Of a stretch of 57,496 bases of DNA, positions 34,667 through 43,861 are shown piece after piece (position 1 is the first letter of the stretch; every line of letters begins with the position of its first letter). Position numbers and translations under genes: made by a program. The notes beneath the pieces were generated by a model. That model saw nothing but the letters and a program-made list of their open reading frames with translations. It was not told the DNA's origin and made no database searches. This stretch comes from Bacteroidota bacterium (lineage in GTDB: Bacteria > Bacteroidota > Bacteroidia > Chitinophagales > Chitinophagaceae), in assembly GCA_947476825.1 (NCBI GenBank), contig CANJRV010000005.1, positions 1-57,496 of the forward strand. The letters run 5' to 3'.

Positions 34667-35186
34667 AAAAAACATTATTTATCACACTTGCCCTTGTAAC
34701 GTCATTTGGACTTGGTTTTGCTTTCAACCATTTGATCAATAAATCAGGCGATAATACTAAAATAAAAAGAGTGACTAGCATTGGTGGCATCTTTTTCAAA
34801 TGCAAAGATCCAAAGAAAATGAATGAATGGTATAAAACGCATCTTGGTTTAAATACCAATCCTTATGGATCTGTGTTTGAATGGAGGCAAGCGAATGACT
34901 CTAGCAAAAAGGGATTTACCCAATGGAGTCCATTTAAGGAAACTACAAGATATTTTGAACCATCTACCAAAGACTTTATGGTTAACTATAGAGTAGAAAA
35001 TTTGAAATTACTGGTTGAAGAATTAAAAAAGAAGGCGTAACGATAGTAGATACCATGGAAACATACGATTACGGCAAGTTCATTCATATTTTAGACGTAG
35101 AAGGAAATAAGCTGGAACTTTGGGAAGCAAATGATGTGCAGTATGAAAAAATGGGTATTGACATGGGACTTAAAACAACGAAATAA
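34663..35186 (+). pseudogene. VOC (glyoxalase/bleomycin-resistance) family protein with a frameshift at A AAA AAG
   Basis: The first frame (34663-35040, 125 residues) has an N-terminal membrane anchor or signal (MKKTLFITLALVTSFGLGFAF) and the first half of a VOC fold (GGIFFKCKDPKKMNEWYKTHLGL, then YFEPSTKDFMVNYRVENL). It stops at TAA 35038. The -1 frame continues the fold without gap: EGVTIVDTMETYDYGKFIHI, then LDVEGNKLELWE, to TAA 35184-35186. The switch falls at the heptamer A AAA AAG (35025-35031), phased exactly as a -1 slippery site. With a -1 shift, or one more A, the protein has 174 residues. Either a lost base, an assembly error or programmed frameshifting. Confidence 0.7.
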
Positions 35187-35331
35187 TAAGCATTGCGAAC
35201 GGCACACTGTGCTGGTTTTGATGGAAAAATACAAGGCTAAATAGCGTAAACCACAAATGTCCTTTCAGCCTATCTAGTTATACCTGATAATTTTTCTGCT
35301 ATGAAATCTTAAAATCTACACAAAATAACCT

Positions 35332-35339
35332 TACTTTCG
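35332..35339 (+). promoter_or_regulatory. -7 promoter box of rplY
   Basis: TACTTTCG (TAnnTTCG variant) 52 bases before the rplY ATG. Ribosomal-protein promoters of this phylum often have this form. Confidence 0.45.
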
Positions 35340-35391
35340 CACTCCTTAAAAAAACTAAAAGACTTACTATGTCTATAACTGGTGAAATACA

Positions 35392-35976
35392 ATGAAAGTA
35401 ATTACAATTGAAGGACAACTCAGAAGCGAATTTGGCAAAAAAGCATCCCGACATTTTCGTTCTGAGGGCAAAGTGCCTTGTGTAATTTATGGTGGGTCAG
35501 CAAACGTACATTTTACAACAACGCATAAAGAACTTAAAGGCGTTGTGTACACACCTGAATTTAACAAAGCGGAAATCACAGTTGATGGCAAGAAATACAC
35601 TTGCATCTTGAAAGATTTACAAATGCATAAAATTACCGATGAGGTATCTCATGTTGATTTTTTGGAATTGGTTGAAAACAAAAGATTAAATGCTAATGTG
35701 CCTTTAAAATTTGTTGGTCAATCTAGAGGAGTAAAAGAAGGTGGACGTTTTGTGGTAAACATGAGTACGATCAAAATTAGAACTACACCTGAAAATTTAA
35801 AAGAAGTTATTGAAGTGGATATTACTAATCTTGAAATTGGTAAAAATCTTCGTATTGAAGATATCCAAGTGGCAAATACAGAAATCATGCATAACAAGCG
35901 TATTCCAATTGCAGCTGTAGTAACAACGCGTGCGTTGAAACAAGAAGCAACAAATGCTAAAGATTCTAAAAAATAA
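35392..35976 (+). CDS. rplY: Ribosomal protein bL25, long (CTC) form
   Basis: 5S rRNA-binding protein of the 50S subunit. The 194 residues comprise the L25 domain (about 1-90: EGQLRSEFGKKASRHFRSEGKVPCVIYGG) and the C-terminal TL5/CTC beta domain (about 95-185: PLKFVGQSRGVKEGGRF, then IEVDITNLEIGKNLRIEDI). The tail is Lys-rich. It ends at a strong terminator and has its own promoter. The peptidyl-tRNA hydrolase gene that often follows rplY in this phylum is absent. Confidence 0.95.
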   Translation: MKVITIEGQLRSEFGKKASRHFRSEGKVPCVIYGGSANVHFTTTHKELKGVVYTPEFNKAEITVDGKKYTCILKDLQMHKITDEVSHVDFLELVENKRLNANVPLKFVGQSRGVKEGGRFVVNMSTIKIRTTPENLKEVIEVDITNLEIGKNLRIEDIQVANTEIMHNKRIPIAAVVTTRALKQEATNAKDSKK

Positions 35977-35993
35977 TATTTTAATTCATTATC

Positions 35994-36025
35994 AAAAAAA
36001 GCGAGGCTATTGTCTCGCTTTTTTT
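35994..36025 (+). terminator. Rho-independent terminator after rplY
   Basis: Stem AAAAAAAGCGAG (35994-36005) with CTCGCTTTTTTT (36014-36025), 8-base loop, T run. Directly downstream of rplY. Confidence 0.85.
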
Positions 36026-36174
36026 ATAGGATAAAAACTCCCTTTGATTACATGGCTATACGCAACTGGATTTTATCAATAAATGAATCTAAATCCGGTT
36101 TCAAATTACAAATGGAAGCCCTGAGTAGCTCAAAAAAAGTTTTTTAAAAAAAATATAAATATTAGTTTTGGTTC

Positions 36175-37617
36175 ATGAATAAAGCATCCTTTTTACTAAA
36201 AATTTCCCTACTGCTATTTTGTTTCTTTGCATACCAAATGTCATACGGACTTGGCAAAACCAATGGATATAAAATTGAGGTACATGTGAGCAATTGCCAA
36301 GATACTACAGTACAACTTTGCAATTATTATGGCAAAGCAGGCATGGTAAATATAGTAAGTACCAAGACCATCAAAAAGTCAACTGATGTCACATTCACTT
36401 TTGAAAATGACACTGCCATTGTCGGTGGTATTTACTTAATTATGTTTAAAAATAAACGTTCCCAATTTGAATTTATATTGAATAATGGTGCTCATCTACA
36501 ATTGAATTATAATTTTGATAAACCAGTTGAAAGTGCATCCATTATTGGCTCAGAAGAGAGTAAGCAATATCTTGCCTACTTTCAATTTTTGACTCCATTC
36601 AATGACAGGCATATGCTAATTCAAAAGGAAATGGCACTCGCTAAAACAAAAAAAGATTCGACAATTTGTAACGACAAAATAAAAGGATTAAGTGATGAAA
36701 TAAGACAATATAGAAAGATGTGCATTAAAAAATTCCCTTCTACTTTTTTAGCAACTTATTTTACTGCATTAGAATTCACCGACATTCCGAAAAAAATAGA
36801 AAATAACAATGAAGAAAGAGATGAATTTATCAAAAAACACATTTGGGATTTTTATGATTTTACAGATGACAGACTAGCCTTTACACCCATTAATGAGGGT
36901 AAGCTAGAAACTTATTTATCCTTGACAACGCCGGTTGCGGATAGCATAAATCTTGCCATGGATTTGCTATTAAAAAAAATGGAAAAATCAAAAGAATTAT
37001 ACAAATTCACGTTGGATTGGATGTTGAGAGCGCAAGAAAATGCGAAGGTTTTATTTGCTGATGATTGCTTCATTTATTTGGTAGAAAATTATTATTTGAA
37101 AGGAAAAGCAACTTGGGTGACAGACAGTTTCCTCAACAGTTATAAAGCTAAAATCAGTAATTTAGCAACGAATGTAATAGGCGTGAAAGCCCCTGAAATT
37201 AATATCTTTGATATTAAAGATCAACCGACCACCTTACAAAGTATTTATACAAAACATGATTATACGGCCATTATATTTTGGTCGCCTACTTGCAGTCATT
37301 GCAAAGAAGAGATTCCGAAATTAGACAGTGCATTTGCTAGTTTACACCGCGACATTGTCATTGTTGGTATTGATGCTTTTAGAGAAACAGAAGAGTGGCG
37401 CAAGCTAGTAAATGAAAGTCATTACTTAAATACTTGGGTTCATTTATACGACGCAAAACAGACCAGCGATTATCGAAAAAAATATGCGATATACAGTTCT
37501 CCAATTGTTTATTTGGTAGACAGAAATGGCATTATTGTTGGCAAGAGATTCGACCACAGCAACTTAAAAACGCTCTTCGATTTTTTAGATAAGGAAAAGA
37601 ATAAAAACAAAAAATAA
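36175..37617 (+). CDS. TlpA-like periplasmic thioredoxin with DUF4369-type N-terminal domain
   Basis: A 480-residue exported protein. The signal segment spans about 5-25; a beta-rich N-terminal domain (about 30-130) resembles DUF4369. A helical middle (about 135-330) matches the DUF5106 type, and a C-terminal thioredoxin fold (about 338-480) carries a CxxC at C373/C376 in SPTCSHCKEEIP. The cis-Pro loop is YSSPIVYLVDRNG. Such proteins reduce or rearrange disulfides in the periplasm; substrates are unknown. The stop is one base from the stop of the convergent LTA-synthase-like gene. Confidence 0.85.
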   Translation: MNKASFLLKISLLLFCFFAYQMSYGLGKTNGYKIEVHVSNCQDTTVQLCNYYGKAGMVNIVSTKTIKKSTDVTFTFENDTAIVGGIYLIMFKNKRSQFEFILNNGAHLQLNYNFDKPVESASIIGSEESKQYLAYFQFLTPFNDRHMLIQKEMALAKTKKDSTICNDKIKGLSDEIRQYRKMCIKKFPSTFLATYFTALEFTDIPKKIENNNEERDEFIKKHIWDFYDFTDDRLAFTPINEGKLETYLSLTTPVADSINLAMDLLLKKMEKSKELYKFTLDWMLRAQENAKVLFADDCFIYLVENYYLKGKATWVTDSFLNSYKAKISNLATNVIGVKAPEINIFDIKDQPTTLQSIYTKHDYTAIIFWSPTCSHCKEEIPKLDSAFASLHRDIVIVGIDAFRETEEWRKLVNESHYLNTWVHLYDAKQTSDYRKKYAIYSSPIVYLVDRNGIIVGKRFDHSNLKTLFDFLDKEKNKNKK

Positions 37618-37618
37618 A

Positions 37619-39541
37619 TCAATGCGCCTCATCCATTTTTTCTTGCGCAAATTGTAAAAAACTAAACACATGTTTTTTTAGTTCGTTTTCTTTAGACTCA
37701 TTTTCACCAAGAACATTCTTGTTTTTGTTTTTTATATCATACATAAAGTCTTGCCCATATTGATTCATCACCAAATAATGGGTACTATCCAAACAACATA
37801 TTTGATTGTCTTGGATAAAATATGCTTTTGCATTTGGGGATAAAAACAAATTATTGCTAAGCGAATAGTTTTGATACGAAAGATGTAATAACTCCATCAA
37901 ACTGGCATACACATCCGTTTGCGATCCATAATTAGCACTAATTTTAGGTGGCAAATTTGAATTGTAAAAAAACAATGGAATATGGTTTAAGCTCAATGGC
38001 GCTGCATAATCGTCTGGCATATAAATACCATGATCACCAATGATTACAAAAAGAGTATTGCTGAACCAAGGCTTCCGTTTGCAGGAATCTATAAATTTTG
38101 CCAATGCCCAATCGGCATAACAAATCACATTCAAATCCTGATCTTCAAACTTATTTTTATAGGTTGTTTGTAATGGCATCATGCCAGGCAAATGCGAAGT
38201 CACTGTCATCAAGCAATCGAAAAAAGGTTTTTTTGTTTTTGCCTTTTCATCCATCTTTTGCAAAGCATACGCATATAAATGTTCATCCGAAATGCCTAAA
38301 TAATGTTCATGCCACGAAGGCGGATAATCTTTTTCCCCATATATATTTTCAAATCCATTAAATCGCAAAAAGAAACCTAGATTATCAAACTCTTCATTAT
38401 GCGTGCAATAAAAGGAAGTGGTATAATTATGTTTTTTCAAAGTACTCGCGATGCCTTCATAATGAAGTGTTGAAGTCTTAGCATTACTAAACGGATGTAT
38501 TCCAGGCAAAGAAGGCATGCCATATAAAACACCAAAGAGTCCATTATGTGTATGGGTTCCACAAGAATAAATATGATCAAAAAATAAGCTTTGTTTACTT
38601 AAACTATCCAAGAATGGCGTTGCAGAATGCGTGTCGCCAAAATATTTCATTCGATTTGCTGACAGGCTTTCCATGACAATGAGGATTACATTTTTAGGAA
38701 CTTGGGCACTGTCGCTTCGTTCAACAAATCGAGCCAAAAATTTATTTTTTCTAACAAACTTTTCATGTAAAACAGTACTCACTTGTTGCAATGCTTCTTC
38801 GCTGGAATAGTAATTAATTTTAAAAAAAGACATTGTAAAAAAAAAGCTTAGTGCTGGATTTAATGCAAGGTTATTGACAAATGCATTGTTTGTGCAAAAA
38901 GCATCTCGAATTCCAATTGGCCTAGTGTAGGTTGCTCCTCTTAATGCATGCAAGAAAAGCAAACTAGATAATAAAATCCAACCTAACTTAGTTCGTATGT
39001 TTCTTATAGGTTCAGGGTTCCTTATCGTTTTTTTAAAGAGGAATTTAAATAAAAATAATAGTAAAACTATGACGCCAAGTATAGCAAACAAATAGGGCCA
39101 CAATACAAAATCATTTTTTAAAAATAATAAAGATTGCTTAGTAGTAGAAAGCCAAACAAGTACATCTGCGGAAATTCTATTTTTATAAAAATCATAATAA
39201 TACAGGTCACAAATACAAATAATAAAACTTAGTGTAATCCCTATACTTGCTGCTGAATAAGCGGTATAATACAAGAGTTTATTTTGTTTAGGCAATAAAA
39301 AATTGATAATCAATAATACAAATGGAATGATGAGTAAGTATGCCGAAACTTGCAAATCCAATTGGTAGCCAAGAAAAAATGCATTCGAAAAGAATTGTTG
39401 AAACCCATTACCTAAACTACCATGTTGTTCAAAAATAAATATTCTAAAAAAAGTATATGCAGCCAATTGCAACAAAAACAATATAAAGATCCAACTTATA
39501 TACAATGGGATACTCACTTTAAATTTACCCTCTTCGAACAT
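37619..39541 (-). CDS. LTA synthase-like phosphoglycerol/phosphoethanolamine transferase (sulfatase fold)
   Basis: A 640-residue inner-membrane enzyme with five N-terminal helices (about residues 12-30, 65-83, 90-112, 148-170 and 187-200) and a periplasmic alkaline-phosphatase-like domain (about 283-560). That domain begins NVILIVMESLSANRMKYFG (metal Glu291), has the nucleophile region CGTHTHNGLFG (Thr329 or Thr331) and the metal motif VIGDHGIYMPD. Family members decorate lipids, glycans or glucans with phosphate-linked headgroups. In a Gram-negative without lipoteichoic acid, phosphoethanolamine or phosphoglycerol transfer is the likely chemistry. The C-terminal 80 residues are hydrophilic and extra. 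Confidence 0.85.
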   Translation of the reverse strand: MFEEGKFKVSIPLYISWIFILFLLQLAAYTFFRIFIFEQHGSLGNGFQQFFSNAFFLGYQLDLQVSAYLLIIPFVLLIINFLLPKQNKLLYYTAYSAASIGITLSFIICICDLYYYDFYKNRISADVLVWLSTTKQSLLFLKNDFVLWPYLFAILGVIVLLLFLFKFLFKKTIRNPEPIRNIRTKLGWILLSSLLFLHALRGATYTRPIGIRDAFCTNNAFVNNLALNPALSFFFTMSFFKINYYSSEEALQQVSTVLHEKFVRKNKFLARFVERSDSAQVPKNVILIVMESLSANRMKYFGDTHSATPFLDSLSKQSLFFDHIYSCGTHTHNGLFGVLYGMPSLPGIHPFSNAKTSTLHYEGIASTLKKHNYTTSFYCTHNEEFDNLGFFLRFNGFENIYGEKDYPPSWHEHYLGISDEHLYAYALQKMDEKAKTKKPFFDCLMTVTSHLPGMMPLQTTYKNKFEDQDLNVICYADWALAKFIDSCKRKPWFSNTLFVIIGDHGIYMPDDYAAPLSLNHIPLFFYNSNLPPKISANYGSQTDVYASLMELLHLSYQNYSLSNNLFLSPNAKAYFIQDNQICCLDSTHYLVMNQYGQDFMYDIKNKNKNVLGENESKENELKKHVFSFLQFAQEKMDEAH

Positions 39542-39864
39542 GCTTTTATTTTAAGATTCATGTAACCATGCCGAATTACTTTTTTTTGGCATTTTACATT
39601 GTAACAGATATTCTTGTTCACAATAATACTCAATTATTTTTTTATGGCATGACGAATTTTTAATAAGAAAATAATTGCAGTGTGTAATATGCTGAAATTA
39701 CACAATTACTGCAGATGATAATATTTATTTCCTTCGGAAGATTATATCATCTATAATACTTGATGAATGATTACCATACTATCCTTGTACAAAAAAATAG
39801 CCAAGAAATGAAATGCGTTCCTTCCGATATCTTGAATTGAAATTCTAGATTATATTCGCAACAC
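39542..39864. other. Divergent intergenic region with two adjacent stem-loops
   Basis: 323 bases between divergent starts. Stem-loop 1: TGCAGTGTGTAAT (39676-39688) pairs with ATTACACAATTACTGCA (39697-39713) with a 4-base bulge. Stem-loop 2 follows at once: GATGATA (39714-39720) and TATCATC (39745-39751) close an imperfect hairpin with a TTCC/GGAA tip. No T tracts follow. The amidohydrolase promoter is at the right end. No ORF. Confidence 0.5.
39851..39858 (+). promoter_or_regulatory. -7 promoter box of the amidohydrolase gene
   Basis: TATATTCG with a TTG at 39832-39834 (16-base spacer); only six bases separate it from the ATG, so the mRNA should start at about the first codon. Confidence 0.5.
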
Positions 39865-41490
39865 ATGCGTATTTTTATTTTTTCCATTTTAGTGTTTTTC
39901 ATTTCTTCTTGCCATCAAATGGATGCAGATTTAATTATTCATCATGCAAAAATTTATACGGTAGATAGCAACATGAATACCGCGTCTGTCATAGTTATTA
40001 AGGACGGCAAATTCATTGCAGTTGGTGGCGACACCTTATTAAATCAATACCAAGCAAAAAATAAATTGGATGCAAAAGGACAATGTATATATCCTGGATT
40101 CATGGATGCACATTGCCATTTTACAGGATATGCGATGGATAAATACAAACTGGTTTTATATGGGTGTACATCCTTTAATGCATGTGTTGAAAAAATAATC
40201 GCCTATGCAAAAACAAATCATGGCACATGGATAGAAGGTAGAATGTGGGATCAAAATCAATGGGCACAAAAAGAATTCCCTACCAAAGATACACTCGATA
40301 AATTATTTCCGAATACACCAATATTCTTAATGCGTGTAGATGGGCATGCTGTTTTGTGTAATCAAAAGGCGTTGGATTTAGCAAAAATTACAATCACTTC
40401 TACTTGCTCTGGTGGCGAGTTTCAACAAAAAAATGGAAAACTAACTGGCATATTAATTGACAATGCTTGTAAAGCTGTAATAGATATATTGCCGAAAAGA
40501 ACGCAGCAAGAATGTACGATTGATTTTGTCGCAGCACAACAAGATTGTATTGGATACGGGCTTACCAGTGTGATTGATTGCAGTGTAAAAAAAGAAATTG
40601 CGCAATGGCTAATTGCTGCACAAGAAAAAAATAAATTGCAGATACGAACTTCTATTTTATTGACCGACGATAAAGAAAATATTGACACATTTTTACATCA
40701 ATCACCTTTACGTACCAATCAAATGCATATTCTTGGATTTAAAATTTTTGCCGATGGTTCTTTGGGTTCACGCGGAGCATATATGATGCAAGAATATGAT
40801 GACGAACCAAATCATCATGGCCATATGCTCAAGTCTGTTGACTCTATACAAGCTATCGCAACAGAAGTTTTTCATTCTGCGTATCAACTCTGTATACATG
40901 CCATTGGTGATGGCGCAAATCATGAAGTATTACGCATCTATTCCAATATTCTGCCGCCAAATAATAATCGCAGATGGCGTATAGAACATGCACAAGTAGT
41001 TGCGCCTAGTGATTTCCACTATTTTGGAGAATACCAAATTATTCCAAGCGTACAGCCAACACATGCTATTAGTGATATGGCATGGGCAAAGGATAGAATT
41101 GGCGCTGAACGAATGAAGTCAGCCTATGCATACCAACAGCTTTTATTGCAAAATAATTGGCTCCCATTGGGTACTGATTTCCCGGTAGAAGGAATCAATC
41201 CATTACATACCTTTTATACAGCTGTATTTCGACAGGATGAGCATGGAAATCCACAAAATGGATTTCAAACGGAGAATGCATTGAGTAGAAAAGATGCACT
41301 ACAAGGCATTACCATTTGGGCCGCAAAATCAGCATTTGAAGAAGACCAGAAAGGCAGTATTGAAAATGGGAAGTTGGCAGATTTTGTAATTCTACCTGTT
41401 GATTTGATGAAAGCTAGTCCGAATGAAATTTACAATGCAAAAGTGACTTTCACTTTTATTGGCGGCAAAAAAGTTTTCGAAAAAAAATAA
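39865..41490 (+). CDS. Amidohydrolase family lipoprotein (YtcJ-like)
   Basis: A 541-residue metal-dependent hydrolase of the amidohydrolase-3 group. The N-terminus is a lipoprotein signal with lipobox ISSC (Cys16), so the enzyme is anchored in the periplasm or outer membrane. A small beta domain (ADLIIHHAKIYTVD) precedes the TIM barrel. Metal ligands are H83 and H85 (DAHCHF), with further conserved elements GFKIFADGSLGSRGAYM, HAIGDGAN, RIEHAQ and LGTDFPVEGINP. The C-terminal beta strand GSIENGKLADFVILP is typical. The substrate is unknown; relatives act on amides, esters or N-acyl amino acids. Single gene with a leaderless-type promoter. Confidence 0.88.
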   Translation: MRIFIFSILVFFISSCHQMDADLIIHHAKIYTVDSNMNTASVIVIKDGKFIAVGGDTLLNQYQAKNKLDAKGQCIYPGFMDAHCHFTGYAMDKYKLVLYGCTSFNACVEKIIAYAKTNHGTWIEGRMWDQNQWAQKEFPTKDTLDKLFPNTPIFLMRVDGHAVLCNQKALDLAKITITSTCSGGEFQQKNGKLTGILIDNACKAVIDILPKRTQQECTIDFVAAQQDCIGYGLTSVIDCSVKKEIAQWLIAAQEKNKLQIRTSILLTDDKENIDTFLHQSPLRTNQMHILGFKIFADGSLGSRGAYMMQEYDDEPNHHGHMLKSVDSIQAIATEVFHSAYQLCIHAIGDGANHEVLRIYSNILPPNNNRRWRIEHAQVVAPSDFHYFGEYQIIPSVQPTHAISDMAWAKDRIGAERMKSAYAYQQLLLQNNWLPLGTDFPVEGINPLHTFYTAVFRQDEHGNPQNGFQTENALSRKDALQGITIWAAKSAFEEDQKGSIENGKLADFVILPVDLMKASPNEIYNAKVTFTFIGGKKVFEKK

Positions 41491-41542
41491 TATTGACATT
41501 CATCAAAATGATGTTTCCATTGAAATTCAACTTTTTTCGCAT

Positions 41543-41550
41543 TAGCTTTG
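41543..41550 (+). promoter_or_regulatory. -7 promoter box of purK
   Basis: TAGCTTTG with a TTG at 41520-41522 (20-base spacer), ending nine bases before the ATG at 41560. Its last three bases are the TTG that opens the longest frame. Confidence 0.6.
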
Positions 41551-41559
41551 TCGCATTCT

Positions 41560-42723
41560 ATGAATCAATCCTTCTTTTCTAGTGGTAATAAATTAGGCAT
41601 TTTAGGCGGTGGACAACTTGGCAAAATGATGTTGCAAATAACCCGAATGTGGGATATTTATACGAAAGTATTAGATCCAGATGCGGAAGCCCCTTCACGA
41701 TTGGCTTGTAATCAATTTGTACAAGGCAATTTACAAGATTACGAAACGGTTTACCAATTCGGGAAAGACTGTTCGGTGCTTACTATCGAAATTGAACATG
41801 TAAATGTGGAGGCCTTATTGCAATTGCAAAAAGAAGGGGTAATCGTACATCCTAATCCGCAAGCTTTGGCGATTATTAAAGATAAAGGATTGCAAAAACA
41901 ATTTTATCAAGAACATCAATTCAATACAGCCCCATTTCAACTATATAACAACAAGCAAGAAATTCTTGATGCTGTACAACAGGGCTTGATTCAATTTCCT
42001 TTTGTACAAAAATCAAGAACCGATGGCTATGATGGAAAAGGTGTTCAAATTATTCATGCAATAGCTGACTTGTCTATGCTGATGGACACCCCTAGCGTCA
42101 TTGAAAAGAAAATAGAGATTCAAACAGAAATTGCCATTATTGCTGCACGAAATAGCCACGGAGAAATTTGTTGTTACGATCCTGTCTCTATGGATTTTCA
42201 TGAAGAAGCCAATATGCTTGAGTTATTACTTTATCCTGCACCAATTTCAGAGGAGATTACCAATAAAGCAAAGGAAATTGCCATTCAATTAATCGACAAA
42301 TTTTCCATCTGCGGATTATTAGCGGTCGAATTTTTAATAGACCCTTCCAATCAAATATACATTAATGAAGTAGCTCCAAGGGCACATAATAGTGGCCATC
42401 AAACCATAGAAAGTAGTATTACTTCTCAGTTCGAACAACATGTGCGTGGTGTATTAAATCTGCCATTAGGAAGCACCAAACTTATATTCCCTTCTGCCAT
42501 GCTTAATTTGATTGGAGCAGCAAACCATGAAGGAGACGTGCACTATGATGGAGTGGAAAAATTGATGCAAGAAGAAGGAGTACACGTACATTTATATGGC
42601 AAAAGAAAAACTAAGCCCTTCCGTAAGATGGGGCATGTAACAGTAACAGATCATTCATTAGAAGAAGCGAAAAATAAAGCAAAATGGGTAAAACAAAACA
42701 TACAAGTCATCAGCCAAAAATAA
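41560..42723 (+). CDS. purK: 5-(carboxyamino)imidazole ribonucleotide synthase
   Basis: ATP-grasp enzyme that carboxylates AIR with bicarbonate and ATP in purine synthesis. 387 residues from the ATG at 41560; the open frame begins four codons earlier at a TTG inside the -7 box, which I reject. Motifs: LGILGGGQLGKMM at the N-terminus, VQKSRTDGYDGKGVQ (ATP-binding loop), CGLLAVEFLID and NEVAPRAHNSGHQTIE (metal/ATP site). It overlaps purE by 40 bases in another frame, so the two are translated from one mRNA as consecutive pathway steps. Confidence 0.96.
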   Translation: MNQSFFSSGNKLGILGGGQLGKMMLQITRMWDIYTKVLDPDAEAPSRLACNQFVQGNLQDYETVYQFGKDCSVLTIEIEHVNVEALLQLQKEGVIVHPNPQALAIIKDKGLQKQFYQEHQFNTAPFQLYNNKQEILDAVQQGLIQFPFVQKSRTDGYDGKGVQIIHAIADLSMLMDTPSVIEKKIEIQTEIAIIAARNSHGEICCYDPVSMDFHEEANMLELLLYPAPISEEITNKAKEIAIQLIDKFSICGLLAVEFLIDPSNQIYINEVAPRAHNSGHQTIESSITSQFEQHVRGVLNLPLGSTKLIFPSAMLNLIGAANHEGDVHYDGVEKLMQEEGVHVHLYGKRKTKPFRKMGHVTVTDHSLEEAKNKAKWVKQNIQVISQK

Positions 42724-43202
42724 CAATTGTCATGGGAAGTGACAGTGATTGGCATATCATGAAAGATGCTTCAGATTTTTTAACACAGCAAGCAATTGAA
42801 CATGAATGTACCATTGTATCTGCTCATCGCACACCAAAACGAATGTTTGATTTTGCAAGTAAAGCCCACCAAAGGGGCATTCAAGTTATCATTGCTGGCG
42901 CAGGTGGTGCCGCACATTTACCAGGCATGATTGCGAGTATTACACCATTGCCAGTAATTGGAGTTCCAGTAAAATCGAGTAATTCAATGGATGGTTGGGA
43001 TTCTGTTTTATCCATTCTTCAAATGCCTAATGGTGTTCCTGTGGCAACTGTAGCATTAAATGCAGCAAAGAATGCAGCCATACTTGCATTACAAATTTTA
43101 GGTAGTTCGGATGCTACACTTCAACAAAAAATTATTGACTATAAAAAATCTCTTGAAGCAGAGGTAATGAAAAAAGTAAAGAACTTTCCACCAACAAAAT
43201 AA
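42684..43202 (+). CDS. purE: N5-carboxyaminoimidazole ribonucleotide mutase
   Basis: Converts N5-CAIR, the PurK product, to CAIR. The 172-residue class I PurE has ITIVMGSDSDW near the N-terminus (phosphate-binding), the catalytic His in SAHRTPKRM, the glycine loop IIAGAGGAAHLPGM and GVPVKSSNSMDGWDS. It starts within purK (ATG 42684) and reads MGKTKHTSHQPK before the family core. The next in-frame ATG (VMGSDSD) would remove the first beta strand, so the overlapping start is preferred. The purK/purE order and overlap are a classic operon. Confidence 0.95.
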   Translation: MGKTKHTSHQPKITIVMGSDSDWHIMKDASDFLTQQAIEHECTIVSAHRTPKRMFDFASKAHQRGIQVIIAGAGGAAHLPGMIASITPLPVIGVPVKSSNSMDGWDSVLSILQMPNGVPVATVALNAAKNAAILALQILGSSDATLQQKIIDYKKSLEAEVMKKVKNFPPTK

Positions 43203-43229
43203 ATGTAATCATTACTATTATTAGTCAAT

Positions 43230-43261
43230 AAAAAAAAGCTGACTCGATTAGAATCAGCTTT
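43230..43261 (-). terminator. Terminator after the sigma/anti-sigma operon
   Basis: Stem 43235-43245 with 43251-43261 (AAAGCTGACTC / GAATCAGCTTT, one mismatch), 5-base loop. The minus strand has a run of eight T's after it. It may also stop purE transcription from the other side, but the T tract is poor there. Confidence 0.65.
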
Positions 43262-43283
43262 CATTGCATTTCATTTACCTAAA

Positions 43284-43844
43284 TTATCGTGTTCTCCGTT
43301 GAGCTGGAGCAGAAGCAGGTGGTGGCGGAGGTGCCATTTGTCTTGGTGCTTGTCTTTCCATTGATCGTTCGTTCATTGATCTATCATTCATCGGTCTATT
43401 CATCCGTGGTGATTCCATTCTATTCGGTTGTTCATTACCAGCATCTTGTCTATTTTGCATTCTTTCTGAACGTCTCATAATAATTTTTCTAAACTCTTTT
43501 TCAGATTGGTATAAACGATTGATTTGATTGTTATCCATCACCTTTAAAAACTGAGCATTATATTTCTTCTTAATATCCAATGCCTTTTGTTCTTGGTCTA
43601 ATATTTCTTCCGCAGTTCTATTGTCATTTTGGTTTAATTTTCTGCGTTCTAAAACAACTGCCTCCAATTCATTTTGGTAATTATTGTAGATAGGCCAAAA
43701 TAATTCTGCAGTCTTAGGATCTAAATTAAGCTGATTGGATAAGTAAGCGATTTTCAAACTTTCAACCCGATTCCCTTTTCCTTGTTGAGCAAACATGGGA
43801 ATGGATAAAGTAAAAAATAAAGAGATTAAGAATATATTTTTCAT
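43284..43844 (-). CDS. Spy/CpxP-like periplasmic protein of an ECF sigma operon
   Basis: A 186-residue exported protein: signal peptide (about 1-19, ending MFAQ), then a long helical region (about 25-120: LNLDPKTAELFWPIYNNYQNELE). Such helical proteins occur as sensors or chaperones with ECF sigma factors in this phylum. Residues about 128-186 are low complexity, with Asn/Arg/Met/Ser repeats (NRPMNDRSMNERSMERQ), a run of five prolines and an Arg-rich end. The gene is last in the sigma/anti-sigma operon (18-base gap) and ends at a terminator. The chaperone or sensor role is inferred from context and helical pattern only. Confidence 0.75.
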   Translation of the reverse strand: MKNIFLISLFFTLSIPMFAQQGKGNRVESLKIAYLSNQLNLDPKTAELFWPIYNNYQNELEAVVLERRKLNQNDNRTAEEILDQEQKALDIKKKYNAQFLKVMDNNQINRLYQSEKEFRKIIMRRSERMQNRQDAGNEQPNRMESPRMNRPMNDRSMNERSMERQAPRQMAPPPPPASAPAQRRTR

Positions 43845-43861
43845 AGTGTTGTGTTTAAAAA

